From Pseudomonas putida (lineage in GTDB: Bacteria > Pseudomonadota > Gammaproteobacteria > Pseudomonadales > Pseudomonadaceae): 54,170 nt of DNA. A program made the position numbers and the translations under genes. The notes below the pieces were generated by a model. That model saw only the letters and a list, made by a program, of their open reading frames with translations. It searched no databases and had not been told where the DNA came from. Where the stretch lies: the NCBI RefSeq assembly GCF_028682175.1, contig NZ_JANHKS010000040.1:1-54170 (forward strand). Reading direction: 5' to 3'. Positions 24,283 to 33,478 of the stretch are shown in pieces (within the stretch, counting starts at the first letter, position 1; each line of letters begins with the position of its first letter).

Positions 24283-25200
24283 CTATTGCGGGACAACCTG
24301 ATCGCCGGCGACGTAGCTGAATCGCTGGCCGGGCGTGACGGTAAAATTGATCCTCAGGATCGGGACGTTGTAGCCCGCTTTATTCATCTTATCCTGAAAG
24401 TGCTGGGCGGCGATCAGGCCGCCTGCCTTGTTGACGTCGTAAAAGAAGGCGGCGATGTATTTGGGCATTTGCGAACCGTCGCCGTAGTTCGTCAACAGCA
24501 GTTCGTTCCAGATGTTCCTGAATTGGGGGAAATCGTCCCGCGAGGCAATCATGTTGTTCCAGCCATGTTGGCTGTCGACATTCCAGGAACATTGTCGGGG
24601 GCGTTGATACCCCACGCTTGCGAAATGGTTGTCCCATTGTGTGGCTGTAAGGATACCAAGTGGTTCGCAAGAGCCCCATGCATATTGAGAGTTGTCATCG
24701 TCAGGGAGCGGTTCCGAGACTTTCTCATTATTTCTCCCTCTGTAACCACAGCCTCGATGTCCGTTGGCGGTGGACGTGCCTGCGTCGTAGGGGTAAAGGC
24801 AGATCCATCCTGACTCCAGTCCTGGCAGGTTGTGGGAAATCGCGTCGATGCGATTGCGAAGAATAAAGCCTGCGGGATGGTAAAGTTGAGTCTGGCTGAC
24901 ATCTTTCCTCATCCAAGAGTACGACGAGGCCCCAATTGCAATGGCGGTCGGGCTGTACATCCAGGGATTGAAGTTACCGTCATCAACCGCTCTTACCAGC
25001 ACGCCACTGCAGTAATAGTGGCCGCGTGGTTTGTTGCTTCCGTATTCTCGGCAATTGGTGGTGGTTTCATTGTAGTTGTTGAGTACTTCGGCCAGAACGA
25101 CGGCAGGTTTTTGCAGTTGTGCGTAGGGCGTCACTGTTTGTGGTGATGAGCAAGCGACCAGCAGCAAAAATAGCGGGGCGAGGTACCGGGCTGCCTTCAT
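24283..25200 (-). CDS. Lipoprotein, halovibrin (HvnA)-like family, paralog 1
   Basis: 305 residues with a lipoprotein signal: hydrophobic N-terminus then LVAC, with acylated Cys17. The body shares long conserved blocks with the protein at 27185-28219: QKPA.VLA, YYCSGVLVR.VDDGNF.PW, YHPAGFILRNR.DA, QCSWNV, IWNELLL.NY and FSYV..DQ.V. I associate this family with halovibrin HvnA, a secreted Vibrio protein, but that link is from memory and uncertain. ATG at 25200 has GGAGA 7 nt upstream. Several paired cysteines suggest disulfides. Confidence 0.6.
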   Translation of the reverse strand: MKAARYLAPLFLLLVACSSPQTVTPYAQLQKPAVVLAEVLNNYNETTTNCREYGSNKPRGHYYCSGVLVRAVDDGNFNPWMYSPTAIAIGASSYSWMRKDVSQTQLYHPAGFILRNRIDAISHNLPGLESGWICLYPYDAGTSTANGHRGCGYRGRNNEKVSEPLPDDDNSQYAWGSCEPLGILTATQWDNHFASVGYQRPRQCSWNVDSQHGWNNMIASRDDFPQFRNIWNELLLTNYGDGSQMPKYIAAFFYDVNKAGGLIAAQHFQDKMNKAGYNVPILRINFTVTPGQRFSYVAGDQVVPQ

Positions 25201-25699
25201 GGCGGTTATCTCCATTAGCGGGTGCATCTCGCTTCATATAGGAGAAGACGCCTCACTTTGTCAAAGTCCGGATGCTGCCTGTCAGAGAACGAATAGTAGT
25301 TGGAGTTTTAGTGGAAGGTGTTGTAACTCGCCGAATGCATTGGCAATTGTCTGCATTAGATCAAGACTCATATAGCGAATCGAAATTGAGTTTATCGCGA
25401 AACAATATTGATTCCGATAAGCACAAGTTGTGCGCCTGCCGTAAATCGCCATTATCACTATCGCGAAATCGTCTAACGAAGTTAGGTTTTAGGTTAGGCT
25501 GAGTTAGATTGCGGCAGTTTATGACGTGCTCAAATCCATTGGCTCGGGATTGCACAAAGGCCTCAGATAAAGATGGCGGCTACGGGCAAGCGCGTTTTTA
25601 TCCTGCGCCTGAGCTTCTCCTCACCCCCCGCCCAACGCTTCCAGTTCCAGCAAACCGATCAGGCAGCGGGCCAGTATCCTTGACCGCCAAACAGATCCG
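25201..25699. other. 499-bp gap downstream of the glutaredoxin gene
   Basis: No supported gene. A 13-bp palindrome ACTTTG-T-CAAAGT (25255-25267) sits upstream of the lipoprotein gene. Further on is an AT-rich stretch with three related elements: TATAGCGAA (~25373), TTATCGCGAA (~25392) and CTATCGCGAA (~25457). Promoter or operator DNA is likely, but unproven. Confidence 0.35.
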
Positions 25700-26050
25700 C
25701 TACTTCAACGCCGCCAGTATCTCTTCCGGAGAAAACCCTCTGATCAACGTGCCATTCACGTCGATCAAAGGGATTCCGCGACCACCCAGCGCCTCGTACG
25801 CCTTCCGGCCTTCCTTGGACTTCTCGATGTCGTACTCGGTGTAGGGAATGCCCTTGCTGTCGAGGAAGCGTCGGGTCTGTTTGCAGTAGCCGCACCAGTC
25901 GGTGGCGTACAGGGTGACCTTGGCATTGCTCTGGACCTGCGCCGACACGGTAGGGTCGGGGTGGACGAAGTTTTCGATCTTGCCCCAGTTCTGGTAGACC
26001 ACGACCACCAGCAGGATCAGCACGAACTTCTTGAGGGTGCGCACGAGCAT
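25700..26050 (-). CDS. Membrane-anchored glutaredoxin family protein
   Basis: 116 residues. One N-terminal membrane helix (~7-20) anchors a glutaredoxin domain with the redox pair C53-G-Y-C56 and the cis-Pro motif GIPLIDVNG. It is probably a periplasm-facing thiol oxidoreductase, judged from the short basic N-terminus. It begins 5 nt after the ndpA stop, so it is co-transcribed with it. Confidence 0.88.
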   Translation of the reverse strand: MLVRTLKKFVLILLVVVVYQNWGKIENFVHPDPTVSAQVQSNAKVTLYATDWCGYCKQTRRFLDSKGIPYTEYDIEKSKEGRKAYEALGGRGIPLIDVNGTLIRGFSPEEILAALK

Positions 26051-26055
26051 CGAAG

Positions 26056-27057
26056 TCAGCGCCTCTTGAGCTGGTCGGTGAGCTGGGTCGGCAGGCCCTT
26101 GATGATGAGGGTGCCTTTTTCTTCGTCGTATTCGATCTTGTCGCCCAGCAAATGCGCTTCGAAGCTGATCGACAGGCCTTCGGCGCGCCCGGTGAAGCGG
26201 CGGAACTGGTTGAGGGTGCGCTTATCCGCGGGGATTTCCGGCGACAGGCCGTAGTCCTTGTTGCGAATGTGTTCGTAGAAGGCGCGGGGGCGGTCTTCGT
26301 CGATCAGGCCGGAGAGTTCTTCCAGCGCGATGGGCTCGCCCATCTTGCTCTGGCTGCTGGCGTAATCGACCAGGGCCTTGGTTTTCTCGCGGGTCGATTC
26401 TTCAGGCAGGTCTTCGCTCTCGACGAAGTCGCTGAACGCCTTGAGCAAAGTGCGGGTTTCGCCGGGGCCGTCGACACCTTCCTGGCAGCCAATGAAGTCG
26501 CGGAAATATTCCGATACCTTTTTTCCGTTCTTGCCCTTGATGAACGAGATGTACTGCTTGGAGGCCTTGTTGTTCTGCCACTCGGAGATGTTGATCCGCG
26601 CGGCCAGGTGCAATTGGCCCAGGTCCAGATGCCGGGACGGGGTGACGTCCAGCGACTCGTTCACTGCCACGCCTTCGCTGTGGTGCAGCAGGGCGATGGC
26701 CAGGTACTCGGTCATGCCTTGCTGATAGTGAGCGAACAGCACGTGGCCGCCGACCGACAGGTTCGATTCTTCCATCAGCTTTTGCAGGTGCTCGACGGCC
26801 ACTCGGCTGAAGGCGGTGAAGTCCTTGCCGTCGTCCAGGTATTCCTTCAGCCAGCCGCTGAACGGGTGCGCGCCCGATTCCGGGTGGAACAGGCCCCAGG
26901 CCTTGCCCTGCTTGGCGTTGTAGTTCTCGTTGAGGTCGGCCAGCATGTTCTCGATGGCCTGGGACTCGGCGAGTTCGGAGTCTCGAGCGTGGAGGACTGC
27001 GGGCGTACCGTCGGGTTTCTTTTCGATCAGGTGGACAATGCAGTGACGGATCGGCAT
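26056..27057 (-). CDS. ndpA: Nucleoid-associated protein NdpA/YejK
   Basis: 333 residues, the normal length of the 37-kDa nucleoid-associated family, starting MPIRHCIVHLIEKKPDG. The function in the nucleoid is not well defined. The frame extends 20 codons upstream to 27117, but the ATG at 27057 matches the family start. It forms a two-gene unit with the glutaredoxin gene. Confidence 0.93.
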   Translation of the reverse strand: MPIRHCIVHLIEKKPDGTPAVLHARDSELAESQAIENMLADLNENYNAKQGKAWGLFHPESGAHPFSGWLKEYLDDGKDFTAFSRVAVEHLQKLMEESNLSVGGHVLFAHYQQGMTEYLAIALLHHSEGVAVNESLDVTPSRHLDLGQLHLAARINISEWQNNKASKQYISFIKGKNGKKVSEYFRDFIGCQEGVDGPGETRTLLKAFSDFVESEDLPEESTREKTKALVDYASSQSKMGEPIALEELSGLIDEDRPRAFYEHIRNKDYGLSPEIPADKRTLNQFRRFTGRAEGLSISFEAHLLGDKIEYDEEKGTLIIKGLPTQLTDQLKRR

Positions 27058-27184
27058 GGGGCTTCTCGGTGCGTCGAAGAGGGGCAGGGGCCATCGGGCC
27101 GCCTTGCGCAAAGACACCCAGTGTAACGCAACTGCGTCGATGGATGATCGCGCCCAGGCTGCGCCGATGGCCCTGCCCCACTGC

Positions 27185-28219
27185 TTATTGCACCACTGCC
27201 TGATCGGCCACTACGTAGGAGAAGCGGTTGGCGGCGGCTGCGGTGAAGTCCAGCCGCAGGATGGGGACGTTGTAGCCGGCCGCATTCATTTTCTTCTGGA
27301 AGTTCCTGGCCGCGGCGAGCCCACCGGCTCTCTTGACATCGTAGAAGAAGGCCGAGATGTACTGCGGCATGCTGTTGCCATTGTTGTAGTTGCTGAGCAG
27401 CAGTTCATTCCACAGCGTTCTCCGGTTTGGGTAGGTCGAGTGTGCGCTGATCGACGCCCGCCAGCCGACCGGATCTTCGACATTCCATGAGCACTGCTTA
27501 CTCGTCACCTGGCCCTGCTTGTTGAAGTCGGCGTTCCATTGCGCCGCGGTCTGCACCCCGATCCCTTCGCAGGAGCCGTAAGCGTACTTGGCGTTGTTGT
27601 TGCCCTGCAGGTCGGTCAATGCCCGAGGCTTGAGACCACAACCTTTCATGCCATTGCCGGGGCTGGTGGAAGAGTCGAACGGATAGATGCAGATAAAGCC
27701 CGTTTCCAGGCCTGGCAGGTTGCGGCTCATGGCGTCCGTGCGGTTGCGCAGAATGAAACCGGCCGGGTGGTAGATCTGCGTGATGCCAGTGTCGCTGCGT
27801 AGCCATGCATAGGAGGTCGCGCCGATCTGTACGGCGGTTGGGCTATAGGACCAGGGTGCAAAGTTGCCGTCGTCCACCGTGCGCACTAATACGCCGCTGC
27901 AATAATAGAGGCCGCGCGCCACCGCCGAGCCTGCCTGGGTACAGTTGTTGGCGGTCTTGGTGTAATTCTTGTTCACGTCTGCCAGTACCGTTGCCGGCTT
28001 CTGCAACTGAGTCTTGGACGGCTCTGGTTTGGCCGGAGCTGGCGCCGGCGCCGGGGGCCTGGCAAGGCCGGGTAAGGGTATGAAGATCTGCGAAAGCAGA
28101 AGCGGGGCATGGTCGGGCAGCGACTCTTCGGGTAGGCCAGCGATAGCGGGGCTGGTGAAAGCGAAGGTCAGCACCAGCGCCGATGCACCGGCGAGGGGGA
28201 GAAACCAGTCCTTGGTCAT
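27185..28219 (-). CDS. Secreted halovibrin-like protein, paralog 2
   Basis: 344 residues with a cleavable signal peptide (to about residue 28, SPAIAG), then a Pro/Ala-rich linker (~50-68) and the same conserved domain as the lipoprotein at 24283-25200 (YYCSGVLVRTVDDGNF, YHPAGFILRNRTDAMSRNLPGLE, QCSWNVEDP, LWNELLLSNY). It lacks a lipobox, so one paralog is membrane-anchored and the other soluble. ATG at 28219 follows GGAGAG. An 18-bp perfect dyad lies 67 bp upstream. Confidence 0.62.
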   Translation of the reverse strand: MTKDWFLPLAGASALVLTFAFTSPAIAGLPEESLPDHAPLLLSQIFIPLPGLARPPAPAPAPAKPEPSKTQLQKPATVLADVNKNYTKTANNCTQAGSAVARGLYYCSGVLVRTVDDGNFAPWSYSPTAVQIGATSYAWLRSDTGITQIYHPAGFILRNRTDAMSRNLPGLETGFICIYPFDSSTSPGNGMKGCGLKPRALTDLQGNNNAKYAYGSCEGIGVQTAAQWNADFNKQGQVTSKQCSWNVEDPVGWRASISAHSTYPNRRTLWNELLLSNYNNGNSMPQYISAFFYDVKRAGGLAAARNFQKKMNAAGYNVPILRLDFTAAAANRFSYVVADQAVVQ

Positions 28220-28606
28220 GATATGAGCTCTCCGGGGTTGGGGGGGACGCCTCTGCATTTAAGGCCCAACGTCGGATCATCGTCTACTGTCACAAATGAC
28301 AGTGCTCATCTGGGGCGTACAGGCCAGGCGCGTAACGGACACGGGGTGGCGCGAGCCGTTTTGGGCCTGTAATCCGGGACTTTTGTCTATTTTTGAACCA
28401 TAGCTGCGATAAACCTGACCAAATGGCTAGTCAGGTGCGGATATTTGTCCGTCTCTGTGCTAGTTTTGCCCGGTCTTGCGCACCGAAGCGCGCCAAGCAT
28501 GCAGTTTGTGGGCGTTCGGCCGAACCAAAGGCCGATTTCAGCATCTACATTTCGCGTCTGTACACACTCTGCAAACCATATGAATTGATAGGGAAGGAAC
28601 ACCACC
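28220..28606. other. Divergent intergenic region, paralog 2 / HU gene
   Basis: 387 bp without a gene. It holds the dyad ACTGTCA-CAAA-TGACAGT (28286-28303), a plausible operator for the minus-strand gene, and a long AT-mixed leader before the HU gene. No assured -35/-10 could be fixed. Confidence 0.4.
28286..28303. promoter_or_regulatory. Perfect 18-bp dyad, putative operator
   Basis: ACTGTCA / TGACAGT arms with a CAAA centre, 67 bp upstream of the halovibrin-like gene. The binding protein is unknown. Confidence 0.45.
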
Positions 28607-28888
28607 ATGGCTCTGACTAAAGACCAATTGATCGCCGATATCGCAGAAGCTATCGACGCGCCTAAAACCACCGCGCGCAATGCTCTGGACCAATTGGGCC
28701 AAATCGTCGCTGACCAACTGGAAAACGGTAGTGAAATCACTCTGCCAGGCATCGGCAAGCTGAAAATCACCGAGCGTCCAGCTCGCACTGGCCGTAACCC
28801 ATCGACTGGCGCTGCGATCGAAATCGCTGCCAAGAAAGTCGTCAAGTTCGTTCCAGCCAAAGTGCTGACCGACGCAGTCAACAAGTAA
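28607..28888 (+). CDS. HU-family histone-like DNA-binding protein
   Basis: 93 residues with the HU fold. The DNA-embracing arm contains ARTGRNPSTGAAIEI with the intercalating proline region. It closely resembles the PA5348/HupN-type HU of Pseudomonas. It bends and compacts DNA as a dimer. GGGAAGGA precedes the ATG, suggesting strong translation. A terminator follows immediately. Confidence 0.95.
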   Translation: MALTKDQLIADIAEAIDAPKTTARNALDQLGQIVADQLENGSEITLPGIGKLKITERPARTGRNPSTGAAIEIAAKKVVKFVPAKVLTDAVNK

Positions 28889-28910
28889 GCGAACACGCGA
28901 CTTGTTGAGA

Positions 28911-28946
28911 AACCGTGTGGCGGAGTGATCCGGACACGGTTTTTTT
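28911..28946 (+). terminator. Intrinsic terminator of the HU gene
   Basis: AACCGTGT ... ACACGGTT stem followed by seven T residues, 22 nt after the stop. Confidence 0.9.
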
Positions 28947-28975
28947 GTGCCTGTAGTTTCTGGGTCGCAGGGCTT

Positions 28976-29068
28976 CTGTGGGAGCGAGCTTGCTCGCGAA
29001 GGCGGAAGTCAGGGCGAAGATGTGTATTGACTGTACAGGCCTCTTCGCGAGCAAGCTCGCTCCCACAG
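28976..29068. repeat. REPIN between convergent HU gene and rlmF
   Basis: Arms CTGTGGGAGCGAGCTTGCTC and reverse complement. Confidence 0.95.
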
Positions 29069-29088
29069 AACAGCCATCGGCTAGCGGG

Positions 29089-30111
29089 TTATCGGTTCCC
29101 CCAGCGCTCTGCGCGCCACGCTGCCTGCTGCGCCGGGTCATGAAAGGTCCAGGCGACGAAGCGGCTTTGCTTCTGGCCCTGTGACATCTCCACCACTTGG
29201 CTTTCCAGTGCCCCGGCTTTCTTCAGTGCGCTCTGGATCAAGGGCAGGTTGGACGCCTTGGAGACCAGTGTGCTGAACCACAGCACCTGATGAGGTATCT
29301 GCGCACTCTCGCTGATCAGTTGCGTCACGAACCGCGCCTCGCCACCTTCGCACCACAATTCCGCCGCCTGGCCGCCGAAATTCAGCACCGGCAGCTTGCG
29401 CTTGGGATCGGCCTTGCCCAGCGCCCGCCATTTGCGCTGGCTGCCACGCAGGGCTTCGTCGGCCGAGGCGTGGAAGGGCGGGTTGCACAGGCTGATGTCA
29501 AAGCGCTCCTCAGGCTGCAACAGCCCGCCGAGGATGAGCTTGCGGTTGTCTTGCTGGCGCAGGCTGATCGCCTTGCCCAGGTTGTTGGCCTTGACGATGG
29601 TGGTGGCCGAGGCGAGGGCGGTCTTGTCAATGTCCGAGCCCAGGAAGTGCCAGCCGTAGTCGCTGTGCCCGATCAGCGGGTAGATGCAGTTGGCGCCGGT
29701 GCCGATATCCAGCGCCTTGATGGCGGCGCCACGGGGGATCACGCCGTCGTTGCGCTCAGCCAGCACGTCGGCGAGAAAATGCACGTAGTCGGCGCGGCCA
29801 GGCACCGGTGGGCACAGGTAGTCGGCCGGGATGTCCCAGTGGGCGATGCCGTAGAACGATTTCAGCAAGGCCCGGTTGAATACCCGTACGGCGGCAGGGT
29901 TGGCGAAGTCGATGCTTTCCTTGCCGTAGGGGTTGGTGATCACGAACTGGCCCAGTTCCGGGCAGCCTTTGATGAGCTTGGGGAAGTCGTAGTGGCCCTG
30001 ATGACGATTGCGCGGGTGCAGGCTGGCCTTTTCCCGTGGGGCGGCGGGCTTGGCTGCTGTGGCCGGCTTGGGCTTTTTGCGCGGGGGTTTTGGCTGCTCG
30101 GGTTTGGTCAT
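29089..30111 (-). CDS. rlmF: 23S rRNA (adenine(1618)-N(6))-methyltransferase RlmF
   Basis: 340 residues. A basic Pro/Lys/Ala-rich N-terminus (1-30) precedes the Rossmann methyltransferase: the SAM site ALDIGTGANCIYPL (~132-145) and the N6-adenine catalytic motif NPPF (~212). LHPRNRHQGHYDF is the family signature. It methylates A1618 of 23S rRNA using AdoMet. Confidence 0.94.
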   Translation of the reverse strand: MTKPEQPKPPRKKPKPATAAKPAAPREKASLHPRNRHQGHYDFPKLIKGCPELGQFVITNPYGKESIDFANPAAVRVFNRALLKSFYGIAHWDIPADYLCPPVPGRADYVHFLADVLAERNDGVIPRGAAIKALDIGTGANCIYPLIGHSDYGWHFLGSDIDKTALASATTIVKANNLGKAISLRQQDNRKLILGGLLQPEERFDISLCNPPFHASADEALRGSQRKWRALGKADPKRKLPVLNFGGQAAELWCEGGEARFVTQLISESAQIPHQVLWFSTLVSKASNLPLIQSALKKAGALESQVVEMSQGQKQSRFVAWTFHDPAQQAAWRAERWGNR

Positions 30112-30142
30112 GGCGATTGTTGTTCCGGTTAAAACACAAAAC

Positions 30143-30235
30143 CCTGTAGGAGTGAGCTTGCTCGCGATAGCAGTCTGTCTGTGACGAATGTGTCGCCTGA
30201 CACACTGCTATCGCGAGCAAGCTCACTCCTACAGG
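30143..30235. repeat. REPIN between rlmF and valS
   Basis: Arms CCTGTAGGAGTGAGCTTGCT and reverse complement, in the rlmF upstream region. Confidence 0.95.
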
Positions 30236-30283
30236 GCTTGTGTGAGCCAGCCAGCCCCGTGACGAGGCTGGCTGATTCGGTTG

Positions 30284-33130
30284 TTACAAACTGGCGATCC
30301 GCGCGTGCTGCTCGGCCAGCTTGCCCAGTGCCTGTTCGGCTTCGGTCAGCTTGGCGCGTTCCTTGGCGATGACTTCAGGCGGCGCCTTGTCGACGAAGGA
30401 TGCGTTGGACAGCTTGCCGCCCACACGTTGCACTTCGCCTTGCAGGCGCTGGATTTCCTTGTCCAGACGCGCAAGTTCGGCGCCCTTGTCGATCAGGCCG
30501 GCCATCGGCACCAGCACTTCCATCTCGCCCACCAGCGCGGTCGCGGACAGCGGCGCTTCGGCGCCTGCAGCCAGCACGGTGAACGATTCGAGCTTGGCCA
30601 GCTTTTTCAGCAGGTGCTCGTTTTCGTTCAGGCGACGCTGGTCTTCGGCACTGGCGTTCTTGAGGAACAGTTGCAGCGGCTTGCCCGGGCCGATGTTCAT
30701 TTCGCCACGAATGTTGCGCACGCCCAGCATCAGGCCCTTGAGCCATTCGATGTCGCCTTCGGCAGCCGCGTCGATGCGCTCCTCGTTGGCCACAGGCCAG
30801 GGTTGCAGCATGATGGTCTTGCCTTCGGCACCTGCCAGCGGCGCCAGGCGCTGCCAGATTTCTTCGGTGATGAACGGCATGAACGGATGCGCCAGGCGCA
30901 GCGCCACTTCCAGCACGCGAACCAGGGTACGGCGGGTGCCGCGCTGACGTTCGATCGGCGCGTTCTCGTCCCACAGCACCGGCTTGGAGAGCTCCAGGTA
31001 CCAGTCGCAGTACTGGTTCCAGATGAACTCGTACAGCGCTTGGGCGGCGAGGTCGAAACGGAACTGATCCAGTTGGCGGGTCACTTCGGCTTCGGTGCGT
31101 TGCAGCTGCGAGATGATCCAGCGATCCGGCAGCGACAGCTCGAAGGCCTCGCCGTTCTGGCCGCAGTCTTCGCCCTTGTCCAGCACGTAGCGCGCAGCGT
31201 TCCAGATCTTGTTGCAGAAGTTGCGATAGCCTTCGACGCGGCCCATGTCGAACTTGATGTCGCGACCGGTGGACGCCAGCGAGCAGAAGGTGAAGCGCAG
31301 GGCGTCGGTGCCGTAGCTGGCGATGCCGTCGGCGAACTCGGTGCGAGTCTGCTTCTCGATCTTCTTGGCCAGTTGCGGCTGCATCATGCCGCTGGTGCGT
31401 TTCTGCACCAGGGCTTCGAGCTCGATACCGTCGACGATGTCCAGCGGATCCAGGACGTTGCCCTTGGACTTGGACATCTTCTGGCCCTGCCCGTCGCGAA
31501 CCAGGCCGTGCACGTAGACGGTCTTGAACGGGATCTGCGGGGTGCCGTCTTCATTCTTCACCAAATGCATGGTGAGCATGATCATCCGGGCGACCCAGAA
31601 GAAAATGATGTCGAAACCGGTCACCAGCACGTCGGTCGGGTGGAAGGTTTTCAGGAATTCGGTCTGCTCGGGCCAGCCCAGGGTGGAGAAGGTCCACAGG
31701 CCGGAACTGAACCAGGTATCCAGAACGTCGTTGTCCTGCTGCAGCGCAACGTCCGGGCCGAGGTTGTGCTTGGCACGCACTTCGGCTTCGTCGCGGCCGA
31801 CGTAGACCTTGCCCGACTCGTCGTACCAGGCCGGAATGCGGTGGCCCCACCAGAGTTGGCGGCTGATGCACCAGTCCTGGATGTCGCGCATCCAGGAGAA
31901 GTACATGTTTTCGTATTGTTTCGGGACGAAAGCGATACGGCCATCTTCGACGGCAGCGATCGCAGGCTCGGCCAGCGGCTTGGTGGAGACGTACCACTGG
32001 TCGGTCAGCCACGGCTCGATGATGGTGCCGGAACGGTCGCCTTTCGGCACTTTCAGGGCGTGGTCGTCGACGCTGACCAAGAGGCCTGCGGCGTCGAAGG
32101 CTGCGACGATCTGCTTGCGCGCTTCGAAGCGGTCCAGACCTGCGTATTGCGCAGGCAGGGTGCCGTCGATGGATTCGTTCAGCGTGCCGTCGAGGTTGAA
32201 TACCTGGGCGGCAGGCAGCACGTTGGCGTTCTTGTCGAAGATGTTCAGCAACGGCAGGTTGTGGCGCTTGCCGACTTCGTAGTCGTTGAAATCGTGGGCC
32301 GGGGTGATCTTCACGCAGCCGGTGCCGAATTCAGGGTCGCAGTAGTCGTCAGCGATGATCGGAATGCGACGGCCTACCAGCGGCAGCTCGACGAACTTGC
32401 CGATCAGGGCCTTGTAGCGCTCATCGTTCGGGTTCACGGCAACGGCGGCGTCACCGAGCATGGTTTCCGGACGGGTGGTGGCGACGATCAGGTAGTCCTG
32501 GCCTTCAGCGGTTTTCGCGCCGTCTGCCAGCGGGTAGCGCAGGTTCCACAGGCTGCCTTTCTCGTCGTGGTTTTCCACTTCGAGGTCGGAAATGGCCGTG
32601 TGCAGCTTGGTGTCCCAGTTGACCAGGCGCTTGCCGCGATAGATCAGGCCATCTTCGTGCAGGCGCACGAACGCTTCTTTGACAGCCTCGGACAGGCCGT
32701 CGTCCATGGTGAAGCGCTCACGGCTCCAGTCCACCGACGAGCCCAGGCGGCGGATCTGACGGCTGATGTTGCCACCGGACTGATCCTTCCACTCCCAGAC
32801 TTTTTCGAGGAATTTCTCGCGACCCAGATCATGACGGTTCTGGCCTTGTGCTTCGAGCTGACGCTCGACCAGCATCTGGGTGGCGATACCGGCGTGGTCG
32901 GTACCCGGCTGCCACAGGGTGTTGCGACCCTGCATGCGGCGGAAACGGATCAGGGCGTCCATGATCGCGTTGTTGAAACCGTGGCCCATGTGCAGGCTGC
33001 CGGTGACGTTCGGCGGCGGAATCATGATGGTGTACGAGTCGCCCGCGCCTTGCGGAGCGAAATAATTCTCGGACTCCCAGGTCTGGTACCAGGAAGTTTC
33101 GATGGCGTGCGGCTGGTAGGTCTTGTCCAT
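30284..33130 (-). CDS. valS: Valyl-tRNA synthetase
   Basis: 948 residues. The class I signature HIGH is HMGH (PNVTGSLHMGHGF, ~40-53), KMSKS is KMSKSKGN (~555), the CP1 editing domain lies between, and a C-terminal coiled-coil arm (~885-948) binds tRNA. It charges tRNA-Val and edits Thr-tRNA. holC lies upstream on the same strand, beyond a REP-filled spacer, as is common in gammaproteobacteria (pepA-holC-valS). Confidence 0.98.
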   Translation of the reverse strand: MDKTYQPHAIETSWYQTWESENYFAPQGAGDSYTIMIPPPNVTGSLHMGHGFNNAIMDALIRFRRMQGRNTLWQPGTDHAGIATQMLVERQLEAQGQNRHDLGREKFLEKVWEWKDQSGGNISRQIRRLGSSVDWSRERFTMDDGLSEAVKEAFVRLHEDGLIYRGKRLVNWDTKLHTAISDLEVENHDEKGSLWNLRYPLADGAKTAEGQDYLIVATTRPETMLGDAAVAVNPNDERYKALIGKFVELPLVGRRIPIIADDYCDPEFGTGCVKITPAHDFNDYEVGKRHNLPLLNIFDKNANVLPAAQVFNLDGTLNESIDGTLPAQYAGLDRFEARKQIVAAFDAAGLLVSVDDHALKVPKGDRSGTIIEPWLTDQWYVSTKPLAEPAIAAVEDGRIAFVPKQYENMYFSWMRDIQDWCISRQLWWGHRIPAWYDESGKVYVGRDEAEVRAKHNLGPDVALQQDNDVLDTWFSSGLWTFSTLGWPEQTEFLKTFHPTDVLVTGFDIIFFWVARMIMLTMHLVKNEDGTPQIPFKTVYVHGLVRDGQGQKMSKSKGNVLDPLDIVDGIELEALVQKRTSGMMQPQLAKKIEKQTRTEFADGIASYGTDALRFTFCSLASTGRDIKFDMGRVEGYRNFCNKIWNAARYVLDKGEDCGQNGEAFELSLPDRWIISQLQRTEAEVTRQLDQFRFDLAAQALYEFIWNQYCDWYLELSKPVLWDENAPIERQRGTRRTLVRVLEVALRLAHPFMPFITEEIWQRLAPLAGAEGKTIMLQPWPVANEERIDAAAEGDIEWLKGLMLGVRNIRGEMNIGPGKPLQLFLKNASAEDQRRLNENEHLLKKLAKLESFTVLAAGAEAPLSATALVGEMEVLVPMAGLIDKGAELARLDKEIQRLQGEVQRVGGKLSNASFVDKAPPEVIAKERAKLTEAEQALGKLAEQHARIASL

Positions 33131-33244
33131 GCGCGGCGGGAACCTGATCTGCTTTGAGTCGGAAAAGCCGGGAAGTATAGCTTTTCACGGCAGCTGCAAG
33201 CTACAAGCGAGAAGATTCAAGCGTCTGAGTGGCATGTGTCGGAC

Positions 33245-33335
33245 TTGTAGGAGCGCGCTTGCCCGCGACGGCGGTCTGCCTGCCGATCCATCCGGCGCCT
33301 GACATACCGCAATCGCGGGCAAGCGCGCTCCTACG
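33245..33335. repeat. REPIN (GTAGGAGCGCGCTTGCCCGCGA family)
   Basis: Inverted arms with a ~45-nt spacer. Confidence 0.93.
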
Positions 33336-33374
33336 GATTGCAGGTTGCCGACGTACCCATGAGCCCCATGATCC

Positions 33375-33440
33375 GTAGCAGCCGGGCTTGCCCGCGGGTC
33401 GATCTTGAGGACGCCCCCGCCGGCAAGCCGTGCTGCTACG
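33375..33440. repeat. Short REP pair (GTAGCAG family)
   Basis: GTAGCAGCCGGGCTTGCCCG on the left and CCGGCAAGCCGTGCTGCTAC on the right, with a short GATCTTGAGGACG core. Confidence 0.9.
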
Positions 33441-33478
33441 GATTGCAGGTTGCCGACGTACGCATGAGCCCCACGATC

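Noticed and set aside
25509..25844. 111-codon plus-strand frame overlapping the glutaredoxin gene
   Set aside because: Overlaps a certain gene on the opposite strand and has no recognisable domain.
30281..33157. Very long open frame on the plus strand opposite valS
   Set aside because: It mirrors the codon structure of valS on the other strand, a common effect in high-GC genomes. No family is recognised, and valS is certain.
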